Below are positions 8,121 to 16,488 of a stretch of DNA of 41,662 bases, one piece after another. Each line of letters opens with the position of its first letter. Positions within the stretch are counted from its first letter, which is position 1. Under the pieces are notes generated by a model. The model searched no databases and was not told where the DNA came from. It saw only the letters and a program-made list of their open reading frames with translations. The position numbers were made by a program, and so were the translations under genes. This stretch comes from Oleiagrimonas sp036379395. Lineage in GTDB: Bacteria > Pseudomonadota > Gammaproteobacteria > Xanthomonadales > Rhodanobacteraceae. The DNA is taken from contig DASVGR010000136.1 of NCBI GenBank assembly GCA_036379395.1, positions 1 to 41,662 of the forward strand, written 5' to 3'.

Positions 8121-8879
8121 GTGGCTGAAGTCATTTTCTACGAGCGTCCGGTGCCCTTGAACCGCGAGGGTCACAAGGACCTGCGCATCAAACCCATCAA
8201 CAATGTCGGTTTTGCGGCCAAGACGCATTCCGTACCGCTGACGGTGGGCGAGTTTGGCCCGGCCGCGCGCGATTTTCCGATCCTGTTCGGCGGCAACAGC
8301 CTCGAAGAAGCCGGCCCGCTGGCCATGTTGGGCCTGAACCAAGGCGAAAACGCGTTCGTCGATGCGAACGGCCAGTGGGAAGAAGGCGTCTATGTGCCGG
8401 CTTTCGTGCGTCGTTACCCGTTCGTGCTGGCGGAAAAGCCCGAGGGCGCCGAAGGTGACGATTTCACCGTGTTTCTGGACGAAGCCTATCCGGGCTTCGG
8501 TACCGAGGATGGCGAGCGCCTGTTCAATGAAGACGGCACTGACACCGAAACCCTGAAGAACGCCGTGCGTTTTCTGGGCGAGTTCCAGGAACAGGTTGCC
8601 CACACCAAGGCCGTTACCAAGCGCTTGCGCGACCTGGACCTGCTCGAAGCCCGTTCAGCGCAGATCAAGGACGGCGACAACACCATGGTCATCAACGGCC
8701 TGTACCTCGTCAATGAGGAAAAAGTGCGCCAGCTGGACGAGAAGACCGCGCACGAGCTGCTGGCCGATGGCACGCTGGGCTTCATTTATGCCCACCTGCT
8801 GTCGCTGTCCAACATCGACCGCCTCAAGGCGCGTGTCGACCGTCGCAAGGCTGCCAAGCCGGAAGCGGCCAACGCGTAA
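8121..8879 (+). CDS. SapC family protein
   Basis: A 252-residue soluble protein that matches the SapC family, named after a Campylobacter gene in the S-layer locus but without an established biochemical role. Diagnostic stretches are YERPVPLNREGHKDLRIK at the N-terminus, then VPLTVGEFGPAARDFPILF and FVRRYPFVL, with RLKARVDRR near the C-terminus. There is no signal peptide. The start is GTG at 8121, preceded by a GAGG element about 10 nt upstream; no ATG fits better. The gene is monocistronic, with its own predicted promoter and a strong rho-independent terminator, which suggests steady high expression. No S-layer genes are nearby. Confidence 0.87.
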   Translation: MAEVIFYERPVPLNREGHKDLRIKPINNVGFAAKTHSVPLTVGEFGPAARDFPILFGGNSLEEAGPLAMLGLNQGENAFVDANGQWEEGVYVPAFVRRYPFVLAEKPEGAEGDDFTVFLDEAYPGFGTEDGERLFNEDGTDTETLKNAVRFLGEFQEQVAHTKAVTKRLRDLDLLEARSAQIKDGDNTMVINGLYLVNEEKVRQLDEKTAHELLADGTLGFIYAHLLSLSNIDRLKARVDRRKAAKPEAANA

Positions 8880-8917
8880 ACAGTTCGGCGTACTCCCGCA
8901 AGGGGGCACGACCGACC

Positions 8918-8943
8918 AAGGCCCCGACTCCGGTCGGGGCCTT
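8918..8943. terminator. Bidirectional rho-independent terminator
   Basis: Perfect stem GGCCCCGAC (8920-8928) with GTCGGGGCC (8933-8941), loop TCCG, flanked by AA and TT, so the pairing extends to 11 bp. A T-rich run follows on the plus strand. It ends the SapC gene and can also stop transcription from the convergent GNAT gene. Confidence 0.9.
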
Positions 8944-8952
8944 TCTTTTGGG

Positions 8953-9429
8953 TCAGCCCAGCGGCTTGGCCATGCGCAGCAGGTCGACATCGAATCCATT
9001 GGCCGCATACAGCTTGCGCGCGCGCTCGTTGCCCGGAAAAACGGCCAGCGACAACATGTGGCAATGATGTTCGCGGGCCCATTCCTCGGCATGTTCCATC
9101 AAGGTGCGGGCAACGCCGCGGCCTTCCGCACCCTTGAGCACGGCCAGGTCCGAAATGTGGCAGTTGGTGCGGCCGTTGAAGAAGTCCTGCACTTTTTTGA
9201 GGTGGATGAAGCCGACCGGGCGATGGCTTTCACGATCCTCGGCGATGAACATGAAACTGCCGGCCGGCTGGTCGGACAGGTGTCGGGCGATGTCCTCGCG
9301 AATGCCGCCGATGCATTCGTTGCGTCGGCGCCACGAGGGCAGTGGAAAATCCGTGAAGCGTGGAACCAGACCAAGGATGAATTGATCGTCGTCGGCGGAG
9401 GCAAGGCGGATGAGGAAGTCGTCGCTCAT
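8953..9429 (-). CDS. GNAT family N-acetyltransferase
   Basis: A 158-residue single-domain acetyltransferase that would transfer acetyl from acetyl-CoA to an amine. The acetyl-CoA binding signature is the GRGVARTLMEHAEEW stretch after the SDLAVLKGAE strand (motif A), with the later LAVFPGNERARKLYAANGF (motif B) covering the C-terminal helix. The N-terminus is standard for a cytoplasmic enzyme. Substrate cannot be told from sequence. It lies 70 nt downstream of the acyl-CoA dehydrogenase on the same strand; no functional link is evident. It converges on the SapC gene across a shared terminator. Confidence 0.88.
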   Translation of the reverse strand: MSDDFLIRLASADDDQFILGLVPRFTDFPLPSWRRRNECIGGIREDIARHLSDQPAGSFMFIAEDRESHRPVGFIHLKKVQDFFNGRTNCHISDLAVLKGAEGRGVARTLMEHAEEWAREHHCHMLSLAVFPGNERARKLYAANGFDVDLLRMAKPLG

Positions 9430-9499
9430 GAAGCTGTCGTGCTGTGGCGTTCAAAGTTTCCTTTTACACCGCCGATGACGGGCGTGGAAGTGGCGGCGG

Positions 9500-11275
9500 T
9501 CAGGCCAGGTCCGGCAGGCTGGCCACGCCGGCGCGGATACCGGCCAGATGGGCGTGCGTGCGTGGCAGGAGACGGGCGAAGTAGAACCGTGCCGTGTCGA
9601 TCCTGGCCTGCACGAAGGCGGTATCGCGGCCGGCCTTGACGGCGGCTGCCACGGCGCGCGCATGGAACCATGCCAGGCACGCGTAGCCCGAATAGAACAG
9701 GTAGTCGTCGGCCGCCGCACCCAGCTCTTCGGGATCGCCCGACGCGCGCGTGGCGATTTCCTGCGTGACCTCGCCCCACGTCTTGGCCACTTCGCCCAGC
9801 GGAGCGATGAATTCGGCTACTTGCGCGTCATCGGCATGGCCTTGGCAGAACTGCGTGATTTCGCCCAGGATCAGGCGCAGCCCGGCGCCCTTGAGGCGCA
9901 GCACCTTGCGGCCCAGCAGATCCAGCGCCTGGATTTGCGTGGTGCCTTCGTACAGCGTGGTGATGCGCGCGTCGCGCACGAACTGCTCCATGCCGTTGTC
10001 GGCGATGTAGCCGTGGCCACCCAGGGTTTGCAGCGCGTGCTTGGTCGCTTCCTGCGCCGTCTCGGTGAGGAATGCCTTGACGATGGGGATCAGAAAATCG
10101 AGCTTTTGCTGTGCGGCGTCGCGCTCGGCGGCATCGGCCGTGCGTTCGGCGACGTCGGCCTGCAAGGCGGTGTACAGCGCCAGCGCGCGGCCGCCCTCGA
10201 CGAAGGCGCGCTGGGTCAGCAGCAGGCGGCGCACGGACGGGTGCACGAGGATGGGATCGGCCGGCTTGGCCGGCGCCTTCGGACCCGACAATGAACGCAT
10301 CTGCAGGCGCTCGCGGCAATACGCCAGACTGTTTTGCCAGGCGCGCTCGCTCAACGCCAGGCCCTGGATGCCGACGGCCAGGCGCGCCGCGTTCATCATG
10401 GTGAACATGCACGCCAGGCCTTGGTGTGGCTGACCGATGAGAAAACCTTCGGCGTCGTCGAAATTCATCACGCAGGTGGCCGAGCCGGTCAGGCCCATCT
10501 TGTGTTCGATGGCGCCGCAGCTGACGTGGTTGGCCTCGCCCAGACTGCCGTCGGCGTTGACGCGGCGCTTGGGCACGATGAACAGCGAAATGCCGCGGCT
10601 GCCGGCTGGCGCGTCGGGCAGGCGCGCCAGCACCAGATGCACGATGTTGTCGGTGAAATCGTGCTCGCCGGCGGTGATGAAAATCTTGGTGCCGTTGATC
10701 AGGTAGCGGTCGTCGCCGGCGGGCGTGGCGCGGGTTTTCAGCAGGCCCAGATCGGAGCCAGCCTGCGGCTCGGTCAGGCACATGGAGCCGGTCCAGCGGC
10801 CTGCGACGATGGGCTTGAGGAAGGTTTCGCGCTGCCAGTCGCTGCCGTGCACCTTGAGCGCGTCGGTCGCGCCTTGCGAAAGCAGCGGATACGTGCCCCA
10901 GGCCAGATCCGCCGAATCGATCATTTCCTTGACGCAGGCGCCGATGGTTTCCGGCAGGCCCTGGCCACCGTAGGCCTCCGGCGCCGTAAGGCCGGCCCAG
11001 CCGCCGTCGACGTATTGCGCATAGGCTTCCTTGAAACCCTTGGGCGTGGTGACCTTGCCGCTGGCCGGATCGTAATGGCAGCCTTCGGCGTCACCCGGTG
11101 CGTTGAGTGGGGCCAGCACCTTTTCGTTGAAGTGCGCCGCTTCGTCCAGAATGGCGTCGACCAGGTCGCGCTCCAGCGCGTCGCCGCCGGGCAGAGCGCC
11201 CAGCATGGTGTCGGCATCGAGCAAATCGTGCAGGACGAAACGCATGTGATCGAGAGGCGCGGCGTACAGCGTCAT
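9500..11275 (-). CDS. Acyl-CoA dehydrogenase with extended C-terminal domain
   Basis: A 591-residue FAD enzyme that introduces the alpha-beta double bond in acyl-CoA thioesters. It belongs to the long form of the family (DmdC/FadE-like), about 200 residues longer than classic medium-chain enzymes. Visible features in order: an N-terminal helical domain; GSMCLTEPQAGSDLG, the FAD-contacting beta-domain motif; KMGLTGSATCVM; the QTLGGHGYI motif; and TTLYEGTTQIQ, whose Glu is the predicted catalytic base. A C-terminal helical extension follows, starting near residue 470. The preferred substrate (fatty acyl-CoA or methylmercaptopropionyl-CoA) cannot be decided. No electron-transfer flavoprotein or thiolase genes are adjacent. 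Confidence 0.93.
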   Translation of the reverse strand: MTLYAAPLDHMRFVLHDLLDADTMLGALPGGDALERDLVDAILDEAAHFNEKVLAPLNAPGDAEGCHYDPASGKVTTPKGFKEAYAQYVDGGWAGLTAPEAYGGQGLPETIGACVKEMIDSADLAWGTYPLLSQGATDALKVHGSDWQRETFLKPIVAGRWTGSMCLTEPQAGSDLGLLKTRATPAGDDRYLINGTKIFITAGEHDFTDNIVHLVLARLPDAPAGSRGISLFIVPKRRVNADGSLGEANHVSCGAIEHKMGLTGSATCVMNFDDAEGFLIGQPHQGLACMFTMMNAARLAVGIQGLALSERAWQNSLAYCRERLQMRSLSGPKAPAKPADPILVHPSVRRLLLTQRAFVEGGRALALYTALQADVAERTADAAERDAAQQKLDFLIPIVKAFLTETAQEATKHALQTLGGHGYIADNGMEQFVRDARITTLYEGTTQIQALDLLGRKVLRLKGAGLRLILGEITQFCQGHADDAQVAEFIAPLGEVAKTWGEVTQEIATRASGDPEELGAAADDYLFYSGYACLAWFHARAVAAAVKAGRDTAFVQARIDTARFYFARLLPRTHAHLAGIRAGVASLPDLA

Positions 11276-11305
11276 GGGCTTTCCTTCAGTGCAAAGCGGT
11301 GGGTG

Positions 11306-11791
11306 TCAGCGGTAGGTGTTGGCCACGCCCGGCACCGGCGACAGCCAGTCGCGGCTTTTGACCTTGAACTGGCGCAGCTTCTTTTCGCCTTCAGGGATGG
11401 CAGTGGCCGTGCCGGTCAGCGTGTAGGCCAGGTTGCCGCTGCTGCCTTCGTCGGCGATGGCGGCCAGCGCCTTGCTGGCGGCCTGGCTGGGCGCGATGTC
11501 GACGTTGGTGAGATCGGCCGACAAGGGCGCGATGTCGAGCTTGAAGCGGGTGTCGATGTGCGCGGCCGGTTTGCCGTTGATGGTCATCGTCAACTGCAGT
11601 CGGCGAAAGTCCATCGAACCGTAGCTGTTGTTGAGGATGCGCATGCGCATGTGCCAGTGGCCGTCGGGGGTGACGCGCAACTGCTGCACGCCCAGCGTGG
11701 GCGGGAACATGCTGTGGCTGGGCTGTGAGCTGCAACCCGCCAGTAAGGCAATGGCCATGGCCGCGATCAGGCCTTTGAACGAACGTCGCAT
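11306..11791 (-). CDS. Small lipoprotein, LEA/WHy-like fold suspected
   Basis: A 161-residue predicted lipoprotein: MRRSFKGLIAAMAIALLAGC is a type II signal peptide, with Cys20 as the lipidation site. After a short linker, the mature part contains VQQLRVTPDGHWHMRMRILNN followed by alternating beta-like strands, which resembles the type 2 LEA/WHy beta-sandwich proteins exported by many proteobacteria. That family match is my inference from strand pattern and not a firm identification. It lies 30 nt upstream of the acyl-CoA dehydrogenase on the same strand and may be co-transcribed. Function unknown, likely envelope-associated. Confidence 0.8.
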   Translation of the reverse strand: MRRSFKGLIAAMAIALLAGCSSQPSHSMFPPTLGVQQLRVTPDGHWHMRMRILNNSYGSMDFRRLQLTMTINGKPAAHIDTRFKLDIAPLSADLTNVDIAPSQAASKALAAIADEGSSGNLAYTLTGTATAIPEGEKKLRQFKVKSRDWLSPVPGVANTYR

Positions 11792-11919
11792 GGAAGTTTT
11801 CCGTAAGGCGTTGCGAAAGCCTGATTCTAACGCCCGTTTGAGTTTGGCGTTGACGCATCCGGCGATTCCCTCGCGGCGTTGAAATGGGCATGATGGACGC
11901 TTTCCCGAGGATGGCCTGC

Positions 11920-12399
11920 ATGCCGCGCCGTATCGTTGCCCACCGTTCCCCCATCCACGGCAACGGCGTGTTCGCCGTGGCGCCGCTGGCTGCGGGCGAG
12001 ACCGTCATTCAATACAAGGGACGGCTTATCACGCATGCGCAGGCCGACCGCGAGTACGGCGACGGTGCCGATACCGGCCACACGTTTTTGTTCACGCTGA
12101 ACGACAAGTACATCGTCGACGCCAACGTCGGCGGCAATACCGCGCGCTGGATCAATCACAGTTGCGAACCCAACTGCGAGGCGTACGTCGAGGAAGCCGC
12201 CGACGGTGATCCGCGGCATGACAAGGTGATGATCCGGACCCTGCGCGACATCGCGCCGGGCGAGGAGCTGACCTACAACTACGGCATCGTGCTGGAAGTG
12301 CCGCACACGGCGCGGCTGAAAAAACTGTGGGCCTGCCGTTGCGGCTCGACGCATTGCTCCGGCACGTTGCTGCAGCCCAAACGCAAACGGCGCGGTTGA
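11920..12399 (+). CDS. SET-domain protein-lysine methyltransferase
   Basis: A 159-residue protein that is essentially one SET domain plus a post-SET zinc site. HGNGVFAVAPLAAGE at residues 13-27 is the SAM-binding N-terminal motif. WINHSCEPNC (77-86) and GEELTYNYG (114-122) form the pseudoknot and active site, including the catalytic Tyr119. CRCGSTHCSG (139-148) matches the post-SET CxCx4C cluster. It would methylate a lysine side chain using S-adenosylmethionine; the substrate is unknown. I choose the ATG at 11920 because GAGG precedes it by 9 nt; further in-frame ATGs at 11884, 11890, 11893 and 11911 exist. The gene is isolated. Confidence 0.9.
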   Translation: MPRRIVAHRSPIHGNGVFAVAPLAAGETVIQYKGRLITHAQADREYGDGADTGHTFLFTLNDKYIVDANVGGNTARWINHSCEPNCEAYVEEAADGDPRHDKVMIRTLRDIAPGEELTYNYGIVLEVPHTARLKKLWACRCGSTHCSGTLLQPKRKRRG

Positions 12400-12415
12400 A
12401 CTCCGCGCCGTTTGC
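12383..12415. terminator. Terminator-like hairpin across the SET gene stop codon
   Basis: Perfect 13-bp inverted repeat, 12383-12395 with 12403-12415, and a 7-nt loop that contains the SET gene stop codon. On the minus strand a short T run follows, so it more likely terminates fabI transcripts. The U tract is weak. Confidence 0.55.
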
Positions 12416-12438
12416 CCAAGGCTTGGTGAGTGGCCGGA

Positions 12439-13221
12439 TTACAGCCCGGTCATGCCCAGCGTGCTGTAGCCGGCGTCGACGTAGGTCACTTCGCCGGTGA
12501 TGCCCGAGGCCAGATCCGAGCACAGGAAGGCGGCGGCGTTGCCCACTTCCTCGGTGGTGATCGAGCGGTGCAGCGGGGCGTTCTGTTCGACGTGGTCGAG
12601 CATCTTGCGGAAGTTGCTCACGCCGGAGGCGGCCAGGGTCTTGATCGGGCCGGCCGAGATGGCGTTGACGCGCGTGCCTTCACTGCCGAGGTTGTAGGCC
12701 AGGTAGCGCACGTTGGCTTCCAGGCTGGCCTTGGCCACGCCCATGACGTTGTAGCCCTTGAGCGCGCGCAGCGAGCCGAGGTAGGTCATGGTGAGGATGG
12801 CGGCATTGCGGTTGGCCATCATCGGGCGAGCGGCCTTGGCCAGCGCGGCCAGCGAGTAGCTGGAAATGTCGTGTGCGATGGTGAAGCTTTCGCGCGTGAG
12901 GTTGTCCAGGTATTCGCCTTGCAGCGCTTCGCGCGGAGCAAACCCGACCGAATGCACGAGGATGTCGAAGCCGTCCCAGTGCTTGCCCAGCTCGGTGAAC
13001 AGGGTGTCGATCTGCGTGTCGTCGGCCACGTCGCAGGGCAGCACGATGTTGGAATCGAACGCGTTGGCGGCTTCGTCCACGCGGTCCTTCAGGCGCTCGT
13101 TCTGATAGGTGAAGGCCAGCTGCGCGCCTTCGCGATGCATCGCGTTGGCGATGCCCCAGGCGATCGAGCGCTTGCTGGCGATGCCGACGATGAGGGCGCG
13201 TTTGCCATGCAGGAATCCCAT
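12439..13221 (-). CDS. fabI: Enoyl-[acyl-carrier-protein] reductase (NADH)
   Basis: Catalyses the last step of each fatty-acid elongation cycle, reducing trans-2-enoyl-ACP; the target of triclosan in other bacteria. The 260-residue length is typical. The FabI-specific cofactor motif GIASKRSIAWGIA is at residues 13-25, the QIDTLF..WDGFDILVHSVGFAP region follows, and the catalytic Tyr/Lys pair is in YNVMGVAKA. A GGAGGA ribosome site precedes the ATG. A predicted promoter lies in the short gap to mltD, so fabI is probably its own unit. As the likely sole enoyl reductase in this stretch it may be essential. Confidence 0.97.
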   Translation of the reverse strand: MGFLHGKRALIVGIASKRSIAWGIANAMHREGAQLAFTYQNERLKDRVDEAANAFDSNIVLPCDVADDTQIDTLFTELGKHWDGFDILVHSVGFAPREALQGEYLDNLTRESFTIAHDISSYSLAALAKAARPMMANRNAAILTMTYLGSLRALKGYNVMGVAKASLEANVRYLAYNLGSEGTRVNAISAGPIKTLAASGVSNFRKMLDHVEQNAPLHRSITTEEVGNAAAFLCSDLASGITGEVTYVDAGYSTLGMTGL

Positions 13222-13270
13222 GTGTCCTCCGAATGTTTCAATTGGCCGCGCACGTGCGGACGAAACGGCA

Positions 13271-13299
13271 AGTGTAGCGTGAGCGCGCGCGGGCGTGAA
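13271..13299 (-). promoter_or_regulatory. Probable fabI promoter
   Basis: On the minus strand, -35 TTCACG (13294-13299) and -10 TACACT (13271-13276) are separated by 17 nt. The start would be near 13264, about 42 nt before the fabI ATG. It fits entirely within the gap after the mltD stop codon. Confidence 0.4.
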
Positions 13300-14448
13300 T
13301 CAGCTGGTGGGCGGGGTGAGGCTCAATTCCTGGCCGGGATGGACGGTGGAGCCGTCCAGGTCGTTCCAGCGTTGCAATTCGTCGATCTTCACGTTGAAAC
13401 GCTCGGCGATGGACCACAGCGAATCCCCGCGGTTCACGATGTAGATGCCGGGCTTGTCGTTGGCGTGCATCTGGCCGGCGGCGATGGCCTCGCGCAGCGA
13501 TTGGGCCGAATCGACCGGCAACAGCACCTGCATGGGCGTGTTGGCGGACACGCTGGCCAGCCGATAGCCGGCGTTGAGATGGCGCACCGTCCGCGTCGGC
13601 AGGCCGGCCAGCCTGGCTACCTGGTGCAGGCGCGTGGGCACCGGCAATTTGACCACTTGCAGGCGTTGCGCGGGGTCCAGCTTGGGCAGCGTCACATGGA
13701 AACGTTCGGGTTGCCGGATGACGCAGGCGATGGCCATCAGCTTGGTCAGATGATGGCGCGTGGTGTTGCCCAGCGGCAGTTTCGGGATGACGGGCCGGGC
13801 TGCCGGCGGACCTTTGCGGGCAACCGCTTTCTGGACGGCATACGGGCCGGCGTTGTAGGCCATGTCGACCAGGCGCCAGTCGTGCCAGCGCTGGTAATAG
13901 CCGTTGAGCATGCGCATGACCATTTCGGTCGCGGCGATGTTGTCCAGGCGGGCATCGTAGGCGCGGTTCATGGACAGGCCGGACGAACGCGCCGTGGCCG
14001 GCATGATCTGCCACATGCCGGCGGCGCGATGGCGACGCGGCGGCACGTTGCGGAAATGGCTTTCGATCCACGGCAGCAGCACGAATTCGCCGGGGACGTG
14101 ATTTTTGGCCGCCACACCCTGGATGTAGTCGAGCACCGGCAGTGAAGCCTTGAGGTGTGCTTCGAAGCCCTGCGTGTGTCGGGTTTCGCGTTCGGCCCAG
14201 GCGACGGCGGCCGGAGCGCCGCAATCATCCATGGCAAAACTGGCACGCAGTTTGTCCCAGCTGTCCGGCGCCGGCTGTGGCGCCGGTTGGACGGGAGCGG
14301 GCGGCGTGGCAATGCTGGCCGGCGTTGCTGGGCTGGGCGTGCCGACAGGCGCCGGCGGCGGAATATCGGGGCGGGTCGCCGGGGTGGAACAACCTGCCAG
14401 CATGATGGCGGCCAGGATGCCGACGAGGCCGAGACAACGCCGGTTCAC
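13300..14448 (-). CDS. mltD: Membrane-bound lytic murein transglycosylase D
   Basis: A 382-residue outer-membrane lipoprotein that cleaves peptidoglycan glycan strands, forming 1,6-anhydromuropeptides. The signal peptide ends in the lipobox LAGC (Cys20). A Pro/Ala-rich linker follows to residue 60. The SLT domain has the catalytic Glu129 in LLPWIESHFRN and the GMWQIMPATAR motif at 144-154. One clear LysM repeat (YIVNRGDSLWSIAERFNV) sits near the C-terminus, with a degenerate second repeat before it. The start is a GTG that overlaps the gloB stop by 4 nt (GTGA), so mltD is translated with gloB, an order also common in related genomes. Confidence 0.94.
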   Translation of the reverse strand: MNRRCLGLVGILAAIMLAGCSTPATRPDIPPPAPVGTPSPATPASIATPPAPVQPAPQPAPDSWDKLRASFAMDDCGAPAAVAWAERETRHTQGFEAHLKASLPVLDYIQGVAAKNHVPGEFVLLPWIESHFRNVPPRRHRAAGMWQIMPATARSSGLSMNRAYDARLDNIAATEMVMRMLNGYYQRWHDWRLVDMAYNAGPYAVQKAVARKGPPAARPVIPKLPLGNTTRHHLTKLMAIACVIRQPERFHVTLPKLDPAQRLQVVKLPVPTRLHQVARLAGLPTRTVRHLNAGYRLASVSANTPMQVLLPVDSAQSLREAIAAGQMHANDKPGIYIVNRGDSLWSIAERFNVKIDELQRWNDLDGSTVHPGQELSLTPPTS

Positions 14449-15209
14449 GCGCGGAACCCGTCTTTGGCCGCGCGCAGGGCGGCAAAACGCGCCGTGCGGT
14501 CATTGCGGGGTACTCGTTCGCCGGCCCACGCGATGATGGCGTCACTGTCCACGCGCAGGAACGGATTGGCGGCGCGCTCGTCGGCGATGGTGGTCGGCAG
14601 GCTGGCATCACCGCGGGATACGGCCGCGCGGGCGGCAGTGATGCGATGGGCCAGGGCGGCATTGTCGGGGTCGACCGCCAGCGCAAAACGCGCGTTGGAC
14701 AGGGTGTATTCGTGGGCGCAGCAGATGAGCGTGTCCTCGGGCAGGGCGGCCAGACGATCCATGGCCGTGAGCATTTGTTGCGGCGAACCTTCGAACAGCC
14801 GGCCGCAGCCCAGGCTGAACAAGGTGTCGCCGGTGAACGCCAGCCCCTCGCCGACGTAGGCCACATGGGTACGCGTGTGACCGGGTACCCACCAGACAGC
14901 AAAGCGGGCCGCCGGTTCCGGCAGGACGACCTGGTCGCCTTCAGCAACGTGAACGTCGATGCCGCCGATGCGCGCGTCGTCCGGGCCGAACACGCGCACG
15001 TCGTGGCGTTGGCGCAAGGCCGCCACGCCGCCGGTGTGGTCGGCGTGGTGATGGGTCAGAAGAATGGTGGTCAGGGTCAGGCCGTCGCGTGCCAGCGCCT
15101 GCTCGACCGGTTCGGCGTCGCCCGGATCAACCACCAGTGCACGCCCGTTCGCATCGGCCATCAGCCAGATGTAGTTGTCTTCGAAGGCAGGCAGCGGCGT
15201 GAGGCGCAA
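14445..15209 (-). CDS. gloB: Hydroxyacylglutathione hydrolase (glyoxalase II)
   Basis: Hydrolyses S-D-lactoylglutathione to D-lactate and glutathione, the second step of methylglyoxal detoxification. A cytoplasmic metallo-beta-lactamase-fold enzyme: the metal motif THHHADH is at residues 52-58, and the family N-terminus PLPAFEDNYIWLM at residues 5-17. I start at the TTG at 15209: it gives 254 residues, the family's usual size, and GGAG precedes it by 7 nt. An upstream start at 15251 would add 14 residues not seen in the family and lacks a ribosome site. It is followed by mltD in an overlapping arrangement. Confidence 0.93.
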   Translation of the reverse strand: MRLTPLPAFEDNYIWLMADANGRALVVDPGDAEPVEQALARDGLTLTTILLTHHHADHTGGVAALRQRHDVRVFGPDDARIGGIDVHVAEGDQVVLPEPAARFAVWWVPGHTRTHVAYVGEGLAFTGDTLFSLGCGRLFEGSPQQMLTAMDRLAALPEDTLICCAHEYTLSNARFALAVDPDNAALAHRITAARAAVSRGDASLPTTIADERAANPFLRVDSDAIIAWAGERVPRNDRTARFAALRAAKDGFRA

Positions 15210-15355
15210 AAGGCGACTCCGTGACGGACAAAAAGATTGATCGGGCGGCAAGTGGCGCCCGGAATCGCAACAATATAACAGCGCTCGACTCGGGCTTCAG
15301 CCTGCTAACCTATGAACTGTTCAACCCGTCACTGTTTGCCATTCATCGGACGCCG

Positions 15356-16024
15356 ATGTCACGCCGCGCCAAAGACCTCATGCACAAGCCCGCCGTCAAC
15401 CGCCTGTTGGCGGCCGAATCCCTGGTTCTGGCCCGCGGTTTGGCCGGGCAGGCGGGCGATCACGGCCTGTATCTGGGCATGAGCAACCGCGTGGCCAAGG
15501 ATTTGCCGCGCATGGCGTGCTGGACGCGCCTGCGTCTGGTCGATGGCGTGCTGCATGGCGACGTGAAAGCCAGTGTCGCTGAGCCGTTGCCGTTTGCCGA
15601 TGAGTCATTCCGGGTCGTGGTGCTCAGCCACGTGCTGGAGTGGACGCCGCACGCGGCCGACCTGCTGGACGAGGCGCTGCGTGTCCTGCGTCCGGAAGGC
15701 GTGCTGGCGGTGACCGGCTTCGAGCCGTTCAGTGCCTGGATGCCGTGGCTGCTGTGCCGGCGTTCGCCGCGCCCGATGCTGATACCGCGTGCCTGGCTGC
15801 GTCAGCGTCTGGCGCCGCATTGCGTGCAGATGCTGCATGGCCAGCGTTGTGGCGCGGCCTGGCCGATGCGTCGCGGCGGCATGGCGCCGGCCTGGCTGGG
15901 TGGTGGTTTCGTGCTGGTGGCGCGCAAGCGCCGCGCGGCTGTCATGCGGCTCAAGCCACGGGCTTGCCGCCAAAGCGTGGGCCGGCGCGAATGGGTGCCC
16001 GGCACGCATCGGGAGTGTGCATGA
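15356..16024 (+). CDS. SAM-dependent methyltransferase (class I, partial motifs)
   Basis: A 222-residue protein of the methyltransferase type found next to rnhA in many Xanthomonadales and pseudomonads. The region PFADESFRVVVLSHVLEW is the motif around the acidic acceptor-binding loop, and ALRVLRPEGVLAVTGFEPF is the post-motif II/III strand. The canonical glycine-rich SAM loop is weak here, with LYLGMSNRV in its place. The start at 15356 lacks a clear ribosome site, so a start further upstream cannot be excluded. The stop overlaps the rnhA ATG by 4 nt. Substrate is unknown. The C-terminus is very basic (Lys/Arg-rich from about residue 180). Confidence 0.82.
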   Translation: MSRRAKDLMHKPAVNRLLAAESLVLARGLAGQAGDHGLYLGMSNRVAKDLPRMACWTRLRLVDGVLHGDVKASVAEPLPFADESFRVVVLSHVLEWTPHAADLLDEALRVLRPEGVLAVTGFEPFSAWMPWLLCRRSPRPMLIPRAWLRQRLAPHCVQMLHGQRCGAAWPMRRGGMAPAWLGGGFVLVARKRRAAVMRLKPRACRQSVGRREWVPGTHRECA

Positions 16025-16488
16025 GCAAGGTTGCGGCCGGCCCGGTTGCCGGCGTGAGCATTTGTACCGATGGCGCCTGTCTGGGCAATCCCGGTCCGGG
16101 CGGCTGGGCCGCGTTGCTGGTGGCCGGCGGACGTGAAAAATTGTTGTCCGGCGGTGAGGCGTTGACGACCAACAACCGCATGGAACTGATGGCCGCCATC
16201 CAGGGCCTGGAAGCGCTCAAGCATGCTTGCCGTGTGCAATTGACGACCGATTCGCGCTACGTCATGCAGGGCATCCAGCAATGGCTGCCCGGCTGGCGCG
16301 CCAAGGGCTGGCGCACGGCCGCCGGCAAGCCTGTCAAGAACCAGGATTTGTGGCAACGCCTGTCGGCCGCGGTCGACGCGCATGACGTGCGCTGGCAATG
16401 GGTCAAGGGTCACGCCGGCCATCCCGGCAACGAGCGCGTGGACAAGGCCGCGCGGGCCGAAGCGGAAAAATTCAAGGAGCAAGTCTGA
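16021..16488 (+). CDS. rnhA: Ribonuclease HI
   Basis: Degrades the RNA strand of RNA:DNA hybrids, removing R-loops and Okazaki primers. The 155-residue length is normal. The DEDD active site is complete: Asp17 in TDGAC, Glu55 in NNRMELMA, Asp77 in TTDSRY and Asp141 in NERVDKAA, with the mobile His131 in VKGHAGH. The basic handle region, GWRAKGWRTAAGKPVKNQDLW, lies at 91-111. ATG overlaps the methyltransferase stop, and its own stop overlaps dnaQ (TGATG), so all three are coupled. Confidence 0.97.
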   Translation: MSKVAAGPVAGVSICTDGACLGNPGPGGWAALLVAGGREKLLSGGEALTTNNRMELMAAIQGLEALKHACRVQLTTDSRYVMQGIQQWLPGWRAKGWRTAAGKPVKNQDLWQRLSAAVDAHDVRWQWVKGHAGHPGNERVDKAARAEAEKFKEQV

